In this document: positions 26,726 through 35,492 of the stretch, piece by piece
Position numbering within the stretch: position 1 is the stretch's first letter
Layout of the letters: every line of letters begins with the position of its first letter
DNA from: Persicitalea jodogahamensis
GTDB lineage: Bacteria > Bacteroidota > Bacteroidia > Cytophagales > Spirosomataceae
DNA: 64,000 nucleotides
Direction: 5' to 3'
Assembly: GCF_014651615.1 (NCBI RefSeq)
Contig: NZ_BMXF01000002.1
Location: forward strand, 799,629 to 863,628
The notes under the pieces: model-generated
The model's database searches: none
What the model saw: only the letters and a program-made list of their open reading frames with translations
What the model was told of the DNA's origin: nothing
Position numbers and translations under genes: made by a program

Positions 26726-27111
26726 GAATTTTTTAGAATGAGTTTGCAGATTGTCATTAGACATTATGAATCCTGTTGGTATACGACGCTCTTTTCTTAT
26801 CAATCCCTTACACACTATTCAAAAAAACAATTATCACTCTTTGTTTATCTCATAAATATCTATTATAAAGGTACTTATGTGGAAATTCTTGATGGTCTTT
26901 AATGAAACTGATATGGCAAAATCGGGTTACTTAGCAATAAATATATTATGATTATTGCGCTACGTCTTTTGGAAATTGGAATATCAATCTTTTAAGTTTT
27001 TTGCGTGTGAATACAATACTGCTCACTGAATTTTCCTTATCTTTTATTTGAAAATTGGATAAGCAAGAAATCTGGGTTCAACCAACAGGGATGGATCGTT
27101 CCTGGCGATAG
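26726..27111. other. 386-bp AT-rich gap upstream of the SusC gene
   Basis: The region between the minus-strand SusC gene and the plus-strand alkB-like remnant is AT-rich and contains a GGTACTT motif at 26870-26876. I find no ORF, clear hairpin, tRNA or recognisable promoter. It probably carries the SusCD operon promoter and, near its right end, the disrupted 5' end of the alkB-like gene. Confidence 0.5.
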
Positions 27112-27756
27112 TTGATTCCGTCTTTTCTGACGCTTGTATACATATTTTTGTGTACGTATGCACACTACTATTATCTGTATCCGCTCCTGCTGGTAGCGAA
27201 CTTGCTGAATGTATACTGGGGGGAATTCAAGAATTCTGAACTCTTAGAGGAACTACGGTACTTTTATTGCTCGAAAACATCCTACTACCTCAAATGCTTG
27301 AATGCCATCGTTTTGTTGGGGCTTATTGCCTTGGGGAATGCTTTCGTAGACAGTAAGGGATTCTCCTTGGGATATTTGCTGGGATTCGGTATCACCACCG
27401 GACTACTTTCGGGTTGCTTTATCGTCACTTTGGCGCACGACTTGCTGCATAGCCGTTCCCGATTACAAAAGGTACTTTCCGTGTTGCTGCTCACGATGTC
27501 GGGAATTCCCCATTTCGCAACCGAGCATGTTTTCGGCCACCACCGTTATATCGGCCTTAAGAAGGATGTCACTACGGCCAAACTGAACGAGGACTTTTAC
27601 ACGTACTTCTGCAAAGTCACTCTTTCCAACTTGAAAGCAGGACCAAAAATGCCTTACCTATACTTCATGATGATAACGATGGCGCTGCTGCCACCAATTT
27701 GGTTGTACGGTAAGATTTCCTATTGTTTTGGTTGTGAGAATTTCTCCGCGTTGTAG
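27112..27756 (+). pseudogene. Truncated alkB-like membrane hydroxylase fragment
   Basis: An alkane 1-monooxygenase/desaturase-type membrane di-iron protein, broken at both ends. The ORF can only begin at a TTG (27112). An ATG 21 bp upstream in the same frame is followed by a TAG at 27109-27111. Visible parts are several membrane segments, His box one as AHDLLHSRS and His box two as EHVFGHHRYIG. The third His box (RHSDHH-type) and the last 100 or more residues are missing. After PPIWLYGKIS the frame runs into the antisense end of the DinB-family gene and stops. Full-length family members have about 330-400 residues. The enzyme cannot be active without the third box. Confidence 0.75.
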
Positions 27757-28250
27757 TTTACTGACTCACCCCGCCCGATGGATAAGGATTTCCACGAACT
27801 ACCACGCAGCATTTTGCCAATAAAAATGATCTGTCCGACATGACTCGCGTAGTGTGCCAGCTGCCTGCTTATAGCTTCGGTCACCGTATGGCCTTGGTTG
27901 CGGATATAAATCGTTTTATCCAGATCTTGCTCGGTAAGAGATCGTAAGGCATCGAACAGACAATTCCAGCCAGCATCCCATTGACGGAGCATTTCTGCTC
28001 GGTTCGCATTCGCGTCAGCAAACTCTCCTTCGCGGTCGCGCCATTCCTTTTCACCATCGGTCGTGAGGAAGTCCGTCCAGCGGGAGAGCATATTCCCCCA
28101 CAGATGCCTGACTATGTTGGCAATGCTGTTGCTTTCGACATTGGCTTTCCAGAAAAGCTGCTCATCCGAAAGTTGCTCAAAAGTTTTATCGCCCAACGAT
28201 TTATAATACTCAAATCGCTGGATGACCTCCGGGAGGTAGTTGCTGTTCAT
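27720..28250 (-). CDS. DinB/DUF1572-family protein
   Basis: A 176-residue four-helix-bundle protein. The pattern FEYYKSLGDKTFEQLSDEQLFW, then SNSIANIVRHLWGNMLSRWTDFLTTDGEK, and finally ISRQLAHYASHVGQIIFIGK matches the DUF1572 branch of the DinB superfamily. Candidate metal ligands are His in VRHLWGN and the two His of HYASHVGQ. Members are putative metal-dependent thiol transferases or hydrolases; the function of this branch is unknown. Its start codon lies inside the upstream membrane gene (41-nt overlap), which suggests translational coupling. Its 3' end overlaps the antisense alkB-like remnant. Confidence 0.85.
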   Translation of the reverse strand: MNSNYLPEVIQRFEYYKSLGDKTFEQLSDEQLFWKANVESNSIANIVRHLWGNMLSRWTDFLTTDGEKEWRDREGEFADANANRAEMLRQWDAGWNCLFDALRSLTEQDLDKTIYIRNQGHTVTEAISRQLAHYASHVGQIIFIGKMLRGSSWKSLSIGRGESVNYNAEKFSQPKQ

Positions 28251-28926
28251 GGGCTTTGGTTTTTTTGTAAAAATGCCGGATGGATACCAAATGCGAAAAC
28301 AAAACGATGGGAACTACTACGCTCGGCAACCAAACGTAGGGAAAGTACATGATTGCTAAATTGGGCTGATTGAAGGCCAACTGCTGAAAAGGGGTGGGAA
28401 AAGAAAGAATCGCCAGCCCCACGATGTTAAGTAAAAGCCCAAGGCAGGTCAAATTCCATAGCATCAAAGAAGAACTTGGCAGGACGGTTTTCCTAAAACC
28501 ATAGTAATAGACTACTGGAGCCGTGATACCCGCTACGATGTCAAGATTCCTTCCCTCAAAAGTCATTATTTCGGGAATGGCTTTGGCCAAAAATAGAAAA
28601 TACAGGACTATCTCGACGGCGATCCGGACCGTGTGCAATAGGGTCAGTTTTGCGACATCAAAACTGTCAACGAACAGTCTTCCCCGGGCAGTAACAAACA
28701 ACCCCGCGATGAAGACCACCGGCGGCAGCGCCTGAAGCATGATGCGCGGTGGGGTAGTTTGGGTCTGGTAGAAGCCGGAAAGCCCCAGCAACATTTGGAT
28801 GAGCATCCAGGTACCCACCGCAAAAAAGATCCAGCGTGGTTTGGGCTTGGATAAGCAGAAAAACCCCGCCGTGACCAGCGTAATGAGAATGAAGACCAGG
28901 TCAAGCGCAGTACTTGTGTTTTCCAT
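28210..28926 (-). CDS. Multi-pass integral membrane protein of unknown function
   Basis: A 238-residue protein with about seven predicted membrane segments and a short basic C-terminus (HFYKKTKAHEQQ). The ATG at 28926 (MENTSTALDLVF...) is preferred over a start 69 bp upstream because it directly precedes the first helix. Loops are short, with no motif I recognise. The 3' end overlaps the DinB-family gene by 41 nt in a different frame, so the two are one transcription unit. A role as a partner of the DinB protein is guesswork. Confidence 0.75.
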   Translation of the reverse strand: MENTSTALDLVFILITLVTAGFFCLSKPKPRWIFFAVGTWMLIQMLLGLSGFYQTQTTPPRIMLQALPPVVFIAGLFVTARGRLFVDSFDVAKLTLLHTVRIAVEIVLYFLFLAKAIPEIMTFEGRNLDIVAGITAPVVYYYGFRKTVLPSSSLMLWNLTCLGLLLNIVGLAILSFPTPFQQLAFNQPNLAIMYFPYVWLPSVVVPIVLFSHLVSIRHFYKKTKAHEQQLPPGGHPAI

Positions 28927-29101
28927 AATTTCTTTGATTTGAGCTTTTTGTCTGAATGCAGGATTGTCATTCACAATATCGGAAATTGAAATCACAGCCA
29001 GCGAATGAAAGAAAAACTCGTTCGGCGCTTATAATGATCGACCGCTGCGATTCCGTCTGAGTCCGATTCAAGTGAATGAGAAAGATTTTCATAAAAAATC
29101 C

Positions 29102-29109
29102 TACCTTTG
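29102..29109 (+). promoter_or_regulatory. Candidate -7 box (TACCTTTG) for the SulP gene
   Basis: TACCTTTG matches the Bacteroidota -7 consensus TAnnTTTG exactly. It lies about 144 bp upstream of the SulP start, implying a long 5' UTR. The -33 region is T-rich (TTTT at 29086-29089) but has no well-spaced TTTG. The 326-bp gap 28927-29252 holds nothing else I can support. Confidence 0.45.
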
Positions 29110-29252
29110 CATTTCTATTTTTAGAAGCGGAAATACTAAAAAGTGCCTTTTTTTCCTTTCCTTTCCCGCAAAAAGCCTTCCGATCTTACTAATCTAACAT
29201 TTCAAAATTCGCGAAATAATCCATTTTCGTACTTGAATCATATTTTTTTTGC

Positions 29253-30782
29253 ATGAAAAAATACTTCAATCTATTTGATCTTAAACAAAAGGTCGACTAC
29301 AAAACTGAAATCCTCTCCGGCTTGACAGTGGCACTCGCGCTGGTTCCTGAAGCGGTAGCCTTTGCTTTCATTGCTGGCCTTTCGCCACTTACGGGCCTTT
29401 ACGCGGCTTTCATGATGGGGCTGGTTACGTCCATCTTTGGCGGTCGGCCCGGCATGATCTCTGGCGCCACTGGCGCGGTGGCGGTGATAATCGTGGCCCT
29501 TGCCAAGTCGCACGGCGTGGAGTATGTTTTTGCCACGGTGATTCTGGCAGGCATCATTCAGGTCACCGCCGGATTTCTACGCCTTGGCAAGCTGATGCGG
29601 CTGGTGCCGCACCCCGTCATTTTTGGTTTTGTGAACGGGCTGGCAATTATCATTTTCATGTCGCAGCTCGATCAGTTCAAAGATGCCTCGGGTGCCTGGC
29701 TGACGGGCAACACGCTGTATGTTTTGTTGGGCTTGGTGTTGCTTACCATGTTTATCATCTGGGCCATGCCCAAGTTTACCAAGGTAGTACCCGCGTCGCT
29801 TACCGCAATTCTGGTGATTTTCGGCATCGTGACCTACTTCGGGATCGATACCAAGACCGTCGGCGATATGGCGTCCATTCAGGGCGGTTTCCCGCCCTTT
29901 CACTTGCCAAGTGTACCATTTACTTTTGAAACACTTATCATTATTTTCCCTTACGCCGGCATTATGGCTGGCGTGGGCCTGATCGAGAGCCTGCTGACTT
30001 TGAATATTATCGACGAAATCACGGAAACGCGAGGTCGTGGCAACAAAGAAGCGGTTGCGCAGGGCGCGGCCAATATCCTTTCCGGAATGTTTTCGGGTAT
30101 GGGCGGTTGTGCCATGATTGGTCAGAGTCTTATCAATATCTCATCGGGCGCGCGGGCGCGCCTGTCTGGCATAGTGGCATCGGTGATGCTATTGGTATTT
30201 ATCATGTTTGGCTCGGGCCTGATCGAGCGCCTGCCAATGGCCGCCCTTACCGGGCTCATGATTATGGTTGCGATTGGTACTTTTGAATGGGCGAGTCTGC
30301 GGACTTTCAACAAAATGCCGAAGTCGGATGTATTTGTGATGGTACTGGTGACCCTGGTGACGGCACTGCTGCACAATCTGGCGCTGGCCGTGGTTGTTGG
30401 GGTGATTATCGCCGCCCTGGTATTTGCCTGGGACAACGCCAAGCGTATCCGGGCCCGCAAGCGATTCGACGAAGACGGTACAAAGCACTATGAAATCTAC
30501 GGCCCGCTCTTTTTCGGCTCCGTGGCAGCTTTCAACGAAAAGTTCGATGTGTTGAATGATCCCAGTGAAGTTGTGATTGACTTTGAGGAAAGCCGCGTGG
30601 TAGATATGTCGGCCATCGAAGCGCTCAACAAAATCACGGAGCGGTATCAAAAAGTTGGAAAGAAAGTACACCTGAAACACCTGAGCCCCGATTGCCGTCG
30701 GTTGCTGGCCAACGCCGAAGCGCTGATCGATGTGAATGTGGTTGAAGATCCGAACTATAAGGTGGCGGTGGATATGGTGTAG
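29253..30782 (+). CDS. SulP-family inorganic anion transporter with STAS domain
   Basis: A 509-residue inner-membrane transporter. The SulP core (about residues 15-390) shows the family start TEILSGLTVALALVPEAVAFAFIAGLSP, then ISGATGAVAVI and RLVPHPVIFGFVNGLAIIIF. The C-terminal STAS domain (about 405-505) includes EVVIDFEESRVVDMSAIEAL. SulP proteins carry sulfate, bicarbonate or other anions with Na+ or H+. The short loops and compact STAS are like the bacterial bicarbonate or sulfate forms, but the substrate cannot be set from sequence. It is monocistronic and convergent with the pentapeptide gene, 8 bp from its stop. Confidence 0.92.
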   Translation: MKKYFNLFDLKQKVDYKTEILSGLTVALALVPEAVAFAFIAGLSPLTGLYAAFMMGLVTSIFGGRPGMISGATGAVAVIIVALAKSHGVEYVFATVILAGIIQVTAGFLRLGKLMRLVPHPVIFGFVNGLAIIIFMSQLDQFKDASGAWLTGNTLYVLLGLVLLTMFIIWAMPKFTKVVPASLTAILVIFGIVTYFGIDTKTVGDMASIQGGFPPFHLPSVPFTFETLIIIFPYAGIMAGVGLIESLLTLNIIDEITETRGRGNKEAVAQGAANILSGMFSGMGGCAMIGQSLINISSGARARLSGIVASVMLLVFIMFGSGLIERLPMAALTGLMIMVAIGTFEWASLRTFNKMPKSDVFVMVLVTLVTALLHNLALAVVVGVIIAALVFAWDNAKRIRARKRFDEDGTKHYEIYGPLFFGSVAAFNEKFDVLNDPSEVVIDFEESRVVDMSAIEALNKITERYQKVGKKVHLKHLSPDCRRLLANAEALIDVNVVEDPNYKVAVDMV

Positions 30783-30790
30783 CCTTTTGA

Positions 30791-31366
30791 TTATGCCTGC
30801 ACCTCGATTCCGTATTTATCAAGTAATCCGGCCAACCCGGTCAGGGAGAACTTTGCCTTTTTGATCCGATTGTTTTCGGGATCAAGGGAGTAGTTATAGG
30901 AGCTTCTGAAATCCGCTTTTTCCAGAACCGTGCGGTCAAAAATTGCTCCGGCAAAGTCGCACTCCTGAAAAACTGAACCCGTAAAATCTGCTTCGGTAAA
31001 ATCGACCTCGTGCAAACTGCAATTCCTGAATTTCGATTTCTTCAGCACCAGTTTGTAAAGAGAGGCGAGATTCAGCTGGCAGCCATCGAAGCTCATTTCC
31101 AGCAAAAAAGGATTGCAGTCTGCAAAATGCAGGCCTACCAACTTGCAGTGCTGAAAGTGCACGTCTTTAAAAGCGGTATTGCTGATTTTGGCCAGACTGA
31201 GATTACAATCTTCGAAAGTACACTCGACGAAAACTACCCCGGAAAGATCGGAATTGGCGAAGTTGCAGTTCAGGAAAGTACAATCTTCATATTCTCCTTT
31301 GGGCAGGTTAGTTACTGAATGATCAAGGCCTTTATACGTATTCCCTTCGACATAGCTTAAGCTCAT
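30791..31366 (-). CDS. Pentapeptide-repeat protein
   Basis: A 191-residue protein built of A(D/N)LxF-type pentapeptide units forming a right-handed quadrilateral beta-helix. Examples are CTFLNCNFANSDLSG, EVDFTEADFTGSVF and CDFAGAIFDRTVLEKADF. It ends with a conserved non-repeat tail (SLDPENNRIKKAKFS, then LLDKYGIEV). There is no signal peptide, so it is cytoplasmic. Some pentapeptide proteins (Qnr, MfpA) mimic DNA and protect gyrase, but this one lacks enough specific features to claim that. The gene ends 8 bp from the convergent SulP gene. Confidence 0.88.
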   Translation of the reverse strand: MSLSYVEGNTYKGLDHSVTNLPKGEYEDCTFLNCNFANSDLSGVVFVECTFEDCNLSLAKISNTAFKDVHFQHCKLVGLHFADCNPFLLEMSFDGCQLNLASLYKLVLKKSKFRNCSLHEVDFTEADFTGSVFQECDFAGAIFDRTVLEKADFRSSYNYSLDPENNRIKKAKFSLTGLAGLLDKYGIEVQA

Positions 31367-31549
31367 CTATTATTTTTTTGAACCTGATACTGTGATTAAT
31401 TACCAAAGGCTGAGGCAATTGGTGATGATTCGCTTGCCATACAAAAACCAACGAAACATCACCCATGTAAGAAGTACCGGGATTGGGATGCGGGGCTGAA
31501 GTGAATATCTCGGAAAAGCAGCCGCGTACTTGGGCCTTACAATCCTGCC

Positions 31550-31900
31550 TTAACCTTCCAGCGTGATCTTCGACCGCAGGCAGACCCCCCCAATGGGCGG
31601 GTTGAACTTGGAAACCGCTACCTGTACTTTTTCCACATCGGGGTATTTCTCCCGTACTTTCGCAATGAGGCGATACGCAATGTGCTCCAGCAGCCTGGCG
31701 CGTTCCTGCATCACTTCGGCAGCAATGGCATACAGCTCCTCATAATTGACCGTGCCGCGCAGCCGGTCGTTCTGAGCTGCGACCGAAAAGTCGGTATGGA
31801 TCGTGATGTCCAGCGAGTACTTGTTGCCAACTTTTTGTTCCTCGTCGTAGTAACCGTGGTAGGCGAAGAATTCCAGGCCTTCGAGTGATATAGTTCCCAT
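31550..31900 (-). CDS. folB: Dihydroneopterin aldolase FolB
   Basis: A 116-residue folate-pathway enzyme that converts 7,8-dihydroneopterin to 6-hydroxymethyl-dihydropterin and glycolaldehyde. Diagnostic segments are FFAYHGYYDEEQKVGN at the N-terminus, TVNYEELY, LLEHIAYRL (pterin-binding Glu) and VAVSKFNPPIGG with the catalytic Lys. Length is normal. It lies 9 bp downstream of the divIVA-like gene and is clearly co-transcribed with it. About 180 bp with no visible gene separates it from the pentapeptide gene. Confidence 0.95.
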   Translation of the reverse strand: MGTISLEGLEFFAYHGYYDEEQKVGNKYSLDITIHTDFSVAAQNDRLRGTVNYEELYAIAAEVMQERARLLEHIAYRLIAKVREKYPDVEKVQVAVSKFNPPIGGVCLRSKITLEG

Positions 31901-31909
31901 GATGTGCCT

Positions 31910-32860
31910 TTATCCGATCTCATCGAAAAATGAACCCTTGCTTTTCGATGATTCTTCAGGTGCCGTTTGATCGTCGTTCGCACCTTTGTCCACTTCCAGT
32001 TCCTGGGTGGCTCTACGGGCATTGGCCATCTTTTCTACCTCAGCCAGGGCATCGGCGGCAGCATCATGGTTATCATTTCTGTGATCGGCACCATCATCTG
32101 CTGAATGAGCGCTCTCTTCGGAAAGGTCGTCGACACTGGCTGTAACTGATGCTTCGCCTGCCTGCTCGCCAGCCTGTTCCGCCGCCTCGTGAACCGCGTC
32201 TTCCGCTACTGGTTCTTCCTCACTTGCGGTCTGATCTTCGTTATCTTCATTTTTCGCAATCTCTGCCTGCGTAGGCTTGTTGGCGGCTTCGGTAACCTGC
32301 TGCTTGATCCCCTCCATTTTTTGGGCAAAGGAGGAGTCTTCACTGAATTTTTTCTCGAAGCGTTCTACCGTTTCATTGGTATTATTCACCAGCGATTTGA
32401 GCTGCACGACCAGGTTGTCACGGTACTTCTCCATGGCCTTAAAGTCGCGCTCCTGGTTTTTGAGTTCGTTGATGATTTCTTCACGGATATACTTGGCCTC
32501 GTTCTCGGCGTCTTGTACAATCATACTTGCCTTGCGCCGGGTTTCGGCGATAGTCTCATCGGTCTTTCGGCGCGACTCTTCAAGATATTTCTCCGCTGCT
32601 TTGTTAGCTTGTTCCGTGATTTTGGTACTGGTGTCTTCGGCGGTTTTCAGGGTGCGGAAGAGTGTCATTTCCACATCCCTTAATTTGTTGAGTTCTTTTT
32701 CCGCAATTTCGAGCTGCATTTTCAGCATTTTGTTTTCATTCATCACGCGCTCCCATTCCTGCGAAAGCGAATTCAGAAAGGCATTGACATCATCGATGTC
32801 GTAGCCCCGGAATCCCTTTTCAAAGGTATGCTGCCGGATATCGATAGGGGAGATTTTCAT
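31910..32860 (-). CDS. DivIVA-domain coiled-coil protein
   Basis: A 316-residue cytoplasmic protein. The first 60 residues are a DivIVA domain (MKISPIDIRQHTFEKGFRG, then YDIDDVNAFLNSLSQEWE), including the membrane-binding region and first coiled coil. A long coiled coil extends to about residue 190. The final 120 residues are strongly acidic and low-complexity (Glu, Asp, Ala and Ser-rich), ending in a basic-hydrophobic tip KGSFFDEIG. DivIVA proteins mark curved membrane at poles and septa. In Bacteroidota these have no established partner. The acidic tail is longer than in Gram-positive DivIVA. It is followed by folB. Confidence 0.9.
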   Translation of the reverse strand: MKISPIDIRQHTFEKGFRGYDIDDVNAFLNSLSQEWERVMNENKMLKMQLEIAEKELNKLRDVEMTLFRTLKTAEDTSTKITEQANKAAEKYLEESRRKTDETIAETRRKASMIVQDAENEAKYIREEIINELKNQERDFKAMEKYRDNLVVQLKSLVNNTNETVERFEKKFSEDSSFAQKMEGIKQQVTEAANKPTQAEIAKNEDNEDQTASEEEPVAEDAVHEAAEQAGEQAGEASVTASVDDLSEESAHSADDGADHRNDNHDAAADALAEVEKMANARRATQELEVDKGANDDQTAPEESSKSKGSFFDEIG

Positions 32861-33052
32861 TCTGGTGGCTCGTTTTATGGAATATTTCGCTTGGATAATT
32901 CGGTTAAGTACCGACTATTATCGCACATTTCAAAAACATTTTGAGCGATCGGCCGTCGGCATTTTGGATACGGCTTATCAATAATCACGCCAATATGCCT
33001 GAAAAATTATTCCCTGCCTTCACTTTATGGAAAGCTTTCCGTTCGACAAACT

Positions 33053-33955
33053 TCACTCTTCAATTTCCCAGACGGAAATACTGCGGTCGTCGCTGGCGGA
33101 AATAAGCCAATTGGTATCGGATAGCCATAACAGCTTGTTTATGGAAGTGGCATGGCCGGCATGACGGGCACGATCCACGACTTTGACCAGCCTCAACGTG
33201 TCGGCCCGCCATATTTTGATGGATTTATCCATACTGGCCGTAGCCAGGAATGCTCCGTCGGCGCGGTAGGCAATGTCGTTAATGGCAAACATGTGGGCGG
33301 GAACGTCCTTAACCGGCGAATATTCTTGGTCGGCATCCCATACTTTCAGATGCGCGTCGCGGCTACCCGTCGTCAGGTACTTTCCGTCGGGGGTATACTG
33401 GGCGGCAAAAACGGAGTTGCCATGGGCGGGAATAATGGTTTTCAGAGCCAGGGTATCGAGATCGAAGATGCCAATATTCCAGTCGCTGTATCCGACGGCC
33501 AGTTCGCGGTGATCAGGTCGCAGGGCCAGGGTTCGTGCGCTTTTCACGGCGGCTTTCAGGTACTTTTTAATCGTAAAAGTAGGCACATCTATCACTACGA
33601 TCACACCGTCTCCCAACGCAATGAAGGCACTGTCATGCCAGATTTTTATGTCAAAAATCGCCGCTGAGCTTATCTTCTTTGACTTTACAATTGATTTGGC
33701 GACGGGATCGATGAGATGAATGCCTTCGTAGTTTTGCCCAACCCAAAGCAGGCCCGTTGACGGATCGACCGCCAGGGCATATACCGAAGACTCGACGCGA
33801 GCCACCAAAGTACCCAGGTCAGGCTTGGTGACGTCCCAGCGCACGATCAACCCGTCACCCCCGGCGGAATAGAACCCCGACCCGTCGGAATCGGCAATTA
33901 ATGCGTACACACAGTCGCGATGACCCGAAAAAGTATCTATTTTGCGCACTTTCAT
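33053..33955 (-). CDS. WD40-repeat protein
   Basis: A 300-residue cytoplasmic beta-propeller. The ATG at 33955 (MKVRKIDTFSGHRD...) is chosen because upstream sequence up to 34081 reads as non-family residues and overlaps the divergent gene. Seven blades can be traced, the clearest being GHRDCVYALIADSDGSGFYSAGG, LTTGSRDAHLKVWD, LATASMDKSIKIWR and LISASDDRSISVWE. No catalytic domain is attached. Such propellers are scaffolds. It is divergent from the phosphopantetheinyl transferase gene with only 42 bp between starts, so promoters must overlap. Confidence 0.9.
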   Translation of the reverse strand: MKVRKIDTFSGHRDCVYALIADSDGSGFYSAGGDGLIVRWDVTKPDLGTLVARVESSVYALAVDPSTGLLWVGQNYEGIHLIDPVAKSIVKSKKISSAAIFDIKIWHDSAFIALGDGVIVVIDVPTFTIKKYLKAAVKSARTLALRPDHRELAVGYSDWNIGIFDLDTLALKTIIPAHGNSVFAAQYTPDGKYLTTGSRDAHLKVWDADQEYSPVKDVPAHMFAINDIAYRADGAFLATASMDKSIKIWRADTLRLVKVVDRARHAGHATSINKLLWLSDTNWLISASDDRSISVWEIEE

Positions 33956-33997
33956 AGCAAGAGGTACTGGAAGGTTTGGGAAACAAACGCAGATAAT

Positions 33998-34633
33998 ATG
34001 CCGCTCGTTCATACCGAGAACATCACCGAAGAATGCCGCCTGATGGTTTGGGAGCTCACCGAATCCGTGGAAGTGCTGCACGAAATGCTGCCCGCCGCCG
34101 CCGATATGGTGGAGTTTTCCGGCATATCACACCCCCAGAAAAGACGTGAATGGTTAGCCGGGCGGGTGTTGCTGGGCCAGATTGTGTCCGAAATGGGCGA
34201 AACATTCAAAGGTACCTGGAAAGATGCGCACGGCAAACCCCATTTGGTTGAGAGCTCCTGTTTCATATCGATCACCCATACATTTGATTACGTCGCGGCG
34301 GTGATCCATCCTAGCTCTCCGATCGGGATCGATATGGAAAAAATGGATGCCAAACTCCAACGTACTGCCCGAAAGTACCTCAATGAAACAGAAATGGTCG
34401 AATCGGACAATACTTTATCGATGCTGGGTACGTATTGGTGCGCGAAGGAAGCCCTTTATAAACTGAACGGCAGAAATAAAGTAAGCTTTAAAAATGATAT
34501 AAGTATTGATCCTTTTGACGGAAAAACTACGGTATTGAAAGGGACGCTGCGGGATTCTGGCCAGAAAGTGAGGGCTGATCTGCACCTTCGCTGGTTCGGG
34601 ACGTATTGCCTGGTGGTAGCGGAAGTCAGTTGA
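33998..34633 (+). CDS. 4'-phosphopantetheinyl transferase superfamily protein
   Basis: A 211-residue enzyme that transfers phosphopantetheine from CoA to a carrier-protein Ser. The ATG at 33998 is preferred over an upstream GTG/ATG-type start at 33920, which would run through the divergent WD40 gene. Sfp-type motifs are present: SITHTFDYVAAVI, GIDMEKMD (110-117, Mg-binding Asp and Glu), and WCAKEALYK (147-155, with Glu and Lys conserved). Length fits the two-domain Sfp/Gsp type rather than AcpS. No carrier protein or synthase gene is nearby, so it may act on the general acyl carrier protein. Confidence 0.92.
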   Translation: MPLVHTENITEECRLMVWELTESVEVLHEMLPAAADMVEFSGISHPQKRREWLAGRVLLGQIVSEMGETFKGTWKDAHGKPHLVESSCFISITHTFDYVAAVIHPSSPIGIDMEKMDAKLQRTARKYLNETEMVESDNTLSMLGTYWCAKEALYKLNGRNKVSFKNDISIDPFDGKTTVLKGTLRDSGQKVRADLHLRWFGTYCLVVAEVS

Positions 34634-34674
34634 GGTACCCTAACTCTGAGAAGCGAAGGAGTAAATCACGACAT

Positions 34675-34714
34675 AAAAAAAGTGCAGCCTTCCCAATGAA
34701 GACTGCACTTTTTT
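34675..34714. terminator. Bidirectional terminator
   Basis: AAAAAAAGTGCAG pairs with CTGCACTTTTTT across a 15-base loop. It lies between the convergent phosphopantetheinyl transferase and sigma-factor genes and carries a T run on both strands. Confidence 0.85.
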
Positions 34715-34732
34715 ATGATTCGAACAGAAACC

Positions 34733-35314
34733 TTAGAGTGTAACGCTTTCCAGGGTCATGTTCTTTTTTAGATTGCTTAAGGCACCAAAAACCAGATTGT
34801 AAACCGACTGAATGTTGATTTTCATCAGGTCTGAAATTTCCTGGTTATTCATGTTCATGTAGAATTTCAGGAAAATAGCCTCGCGCTGACGGCGGGGCAG
34901 ATGGTTGATTGCCTTGTTGAGGTGCTTGTTAGTGGCTTCAAACTCCTCGTCCGAAATCAGATCTTTTTCGTGCGAAGTAGTGTGGATGTGCCAGTACTCC
35001 ACAGGAATGTCTTCGTTGCTTGTGTGCTTCTGCAGGGCGTTGAGGTGGCGAACCAGCTTGCGCTTTATGGAAGCCATGAGATAAAAACGCACTGAGGTGG
35101 TGTCACCGATAGTTTTACGGTTTTTCCAGAGTTCCACGAAAAGGTCGTGGATGCAGTCTTTAATGAGGGGTTTGTCGGCGGTAAACTGTGAGCAATACTG
35201 ATAGAGAATGTGGACGTAGGATTGATAAAGACAGGCGTAGGCGTTTTCATCGCCTTTTCTAAACTGGTTCCAGTAACGCAGTTCTTCTTCTTGTTTGTAC
35301 CGTACGTAGGCCAT
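34733..35314 (-). CDS. ECF-type RNA polymerase sigma factor
   Basis: A 193-residue sigma-70-like factor. Region 2 spans about residues 20-85 (AYACLYQSYVHILYQYCSQF, then CIHDLFVELWKNR). Region 4 spans about 135-188 (LPRRQREAIFLKFYMNMNNQEISDLM, then SVYNLVFGALSNLKK), a helix-turn-helix. No anti-sigma gene flanks it, unlike most Bacteroidota ECF/FecR pairs. A FecR-like stub lies 17 kb away with no sigma gene of its own, but a link is speculative. The upstream 178 bp is very AT-rich (A and T runs at 35390-35420) and probably holds its promoter. Confidence 0.9.
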   Translation of the reverse strand: MAYVRYKQEEELRYWNQFRKGDENAYACLYQSYVHILYQYCSQFTADKPLIKDCIHDLFVELWKNRKTIGDTTSVRFYLMASIKRKLVRHLNALQKHTSNEDIPVEYWHIHTTSHEKDLISDEEFEATNKHLNKAINHLPRRQREAIFLKFYMNMNNQEISDLMKINIQSVYNLVFGALSNLKKNMTLESVTL

Positions 35315-35492
35315 AATCAGGGGTTAAGGATGGTTAGATTTTGAAGAGGAGATAGGAATAAAGGTCTTTATTACACTTGTAAATATATTTATAAAAAAAC
35401 ATTAAAAAAAAATATACAGCTTAGAAAATTCTATTCGATTCAAATTAATTTTCTTTAAATCCGGGAATTGTACAAAATAGGGACGAAGAATC

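Noticed and set aside
33920-33997. Upstream start for the phosphopantetheinyl transferase gene
   Set aside because: The extra 26 residues are antisense to the WD40 start region and are not part of the Sfp-type pattern. The ATG at 33998 is preferred.
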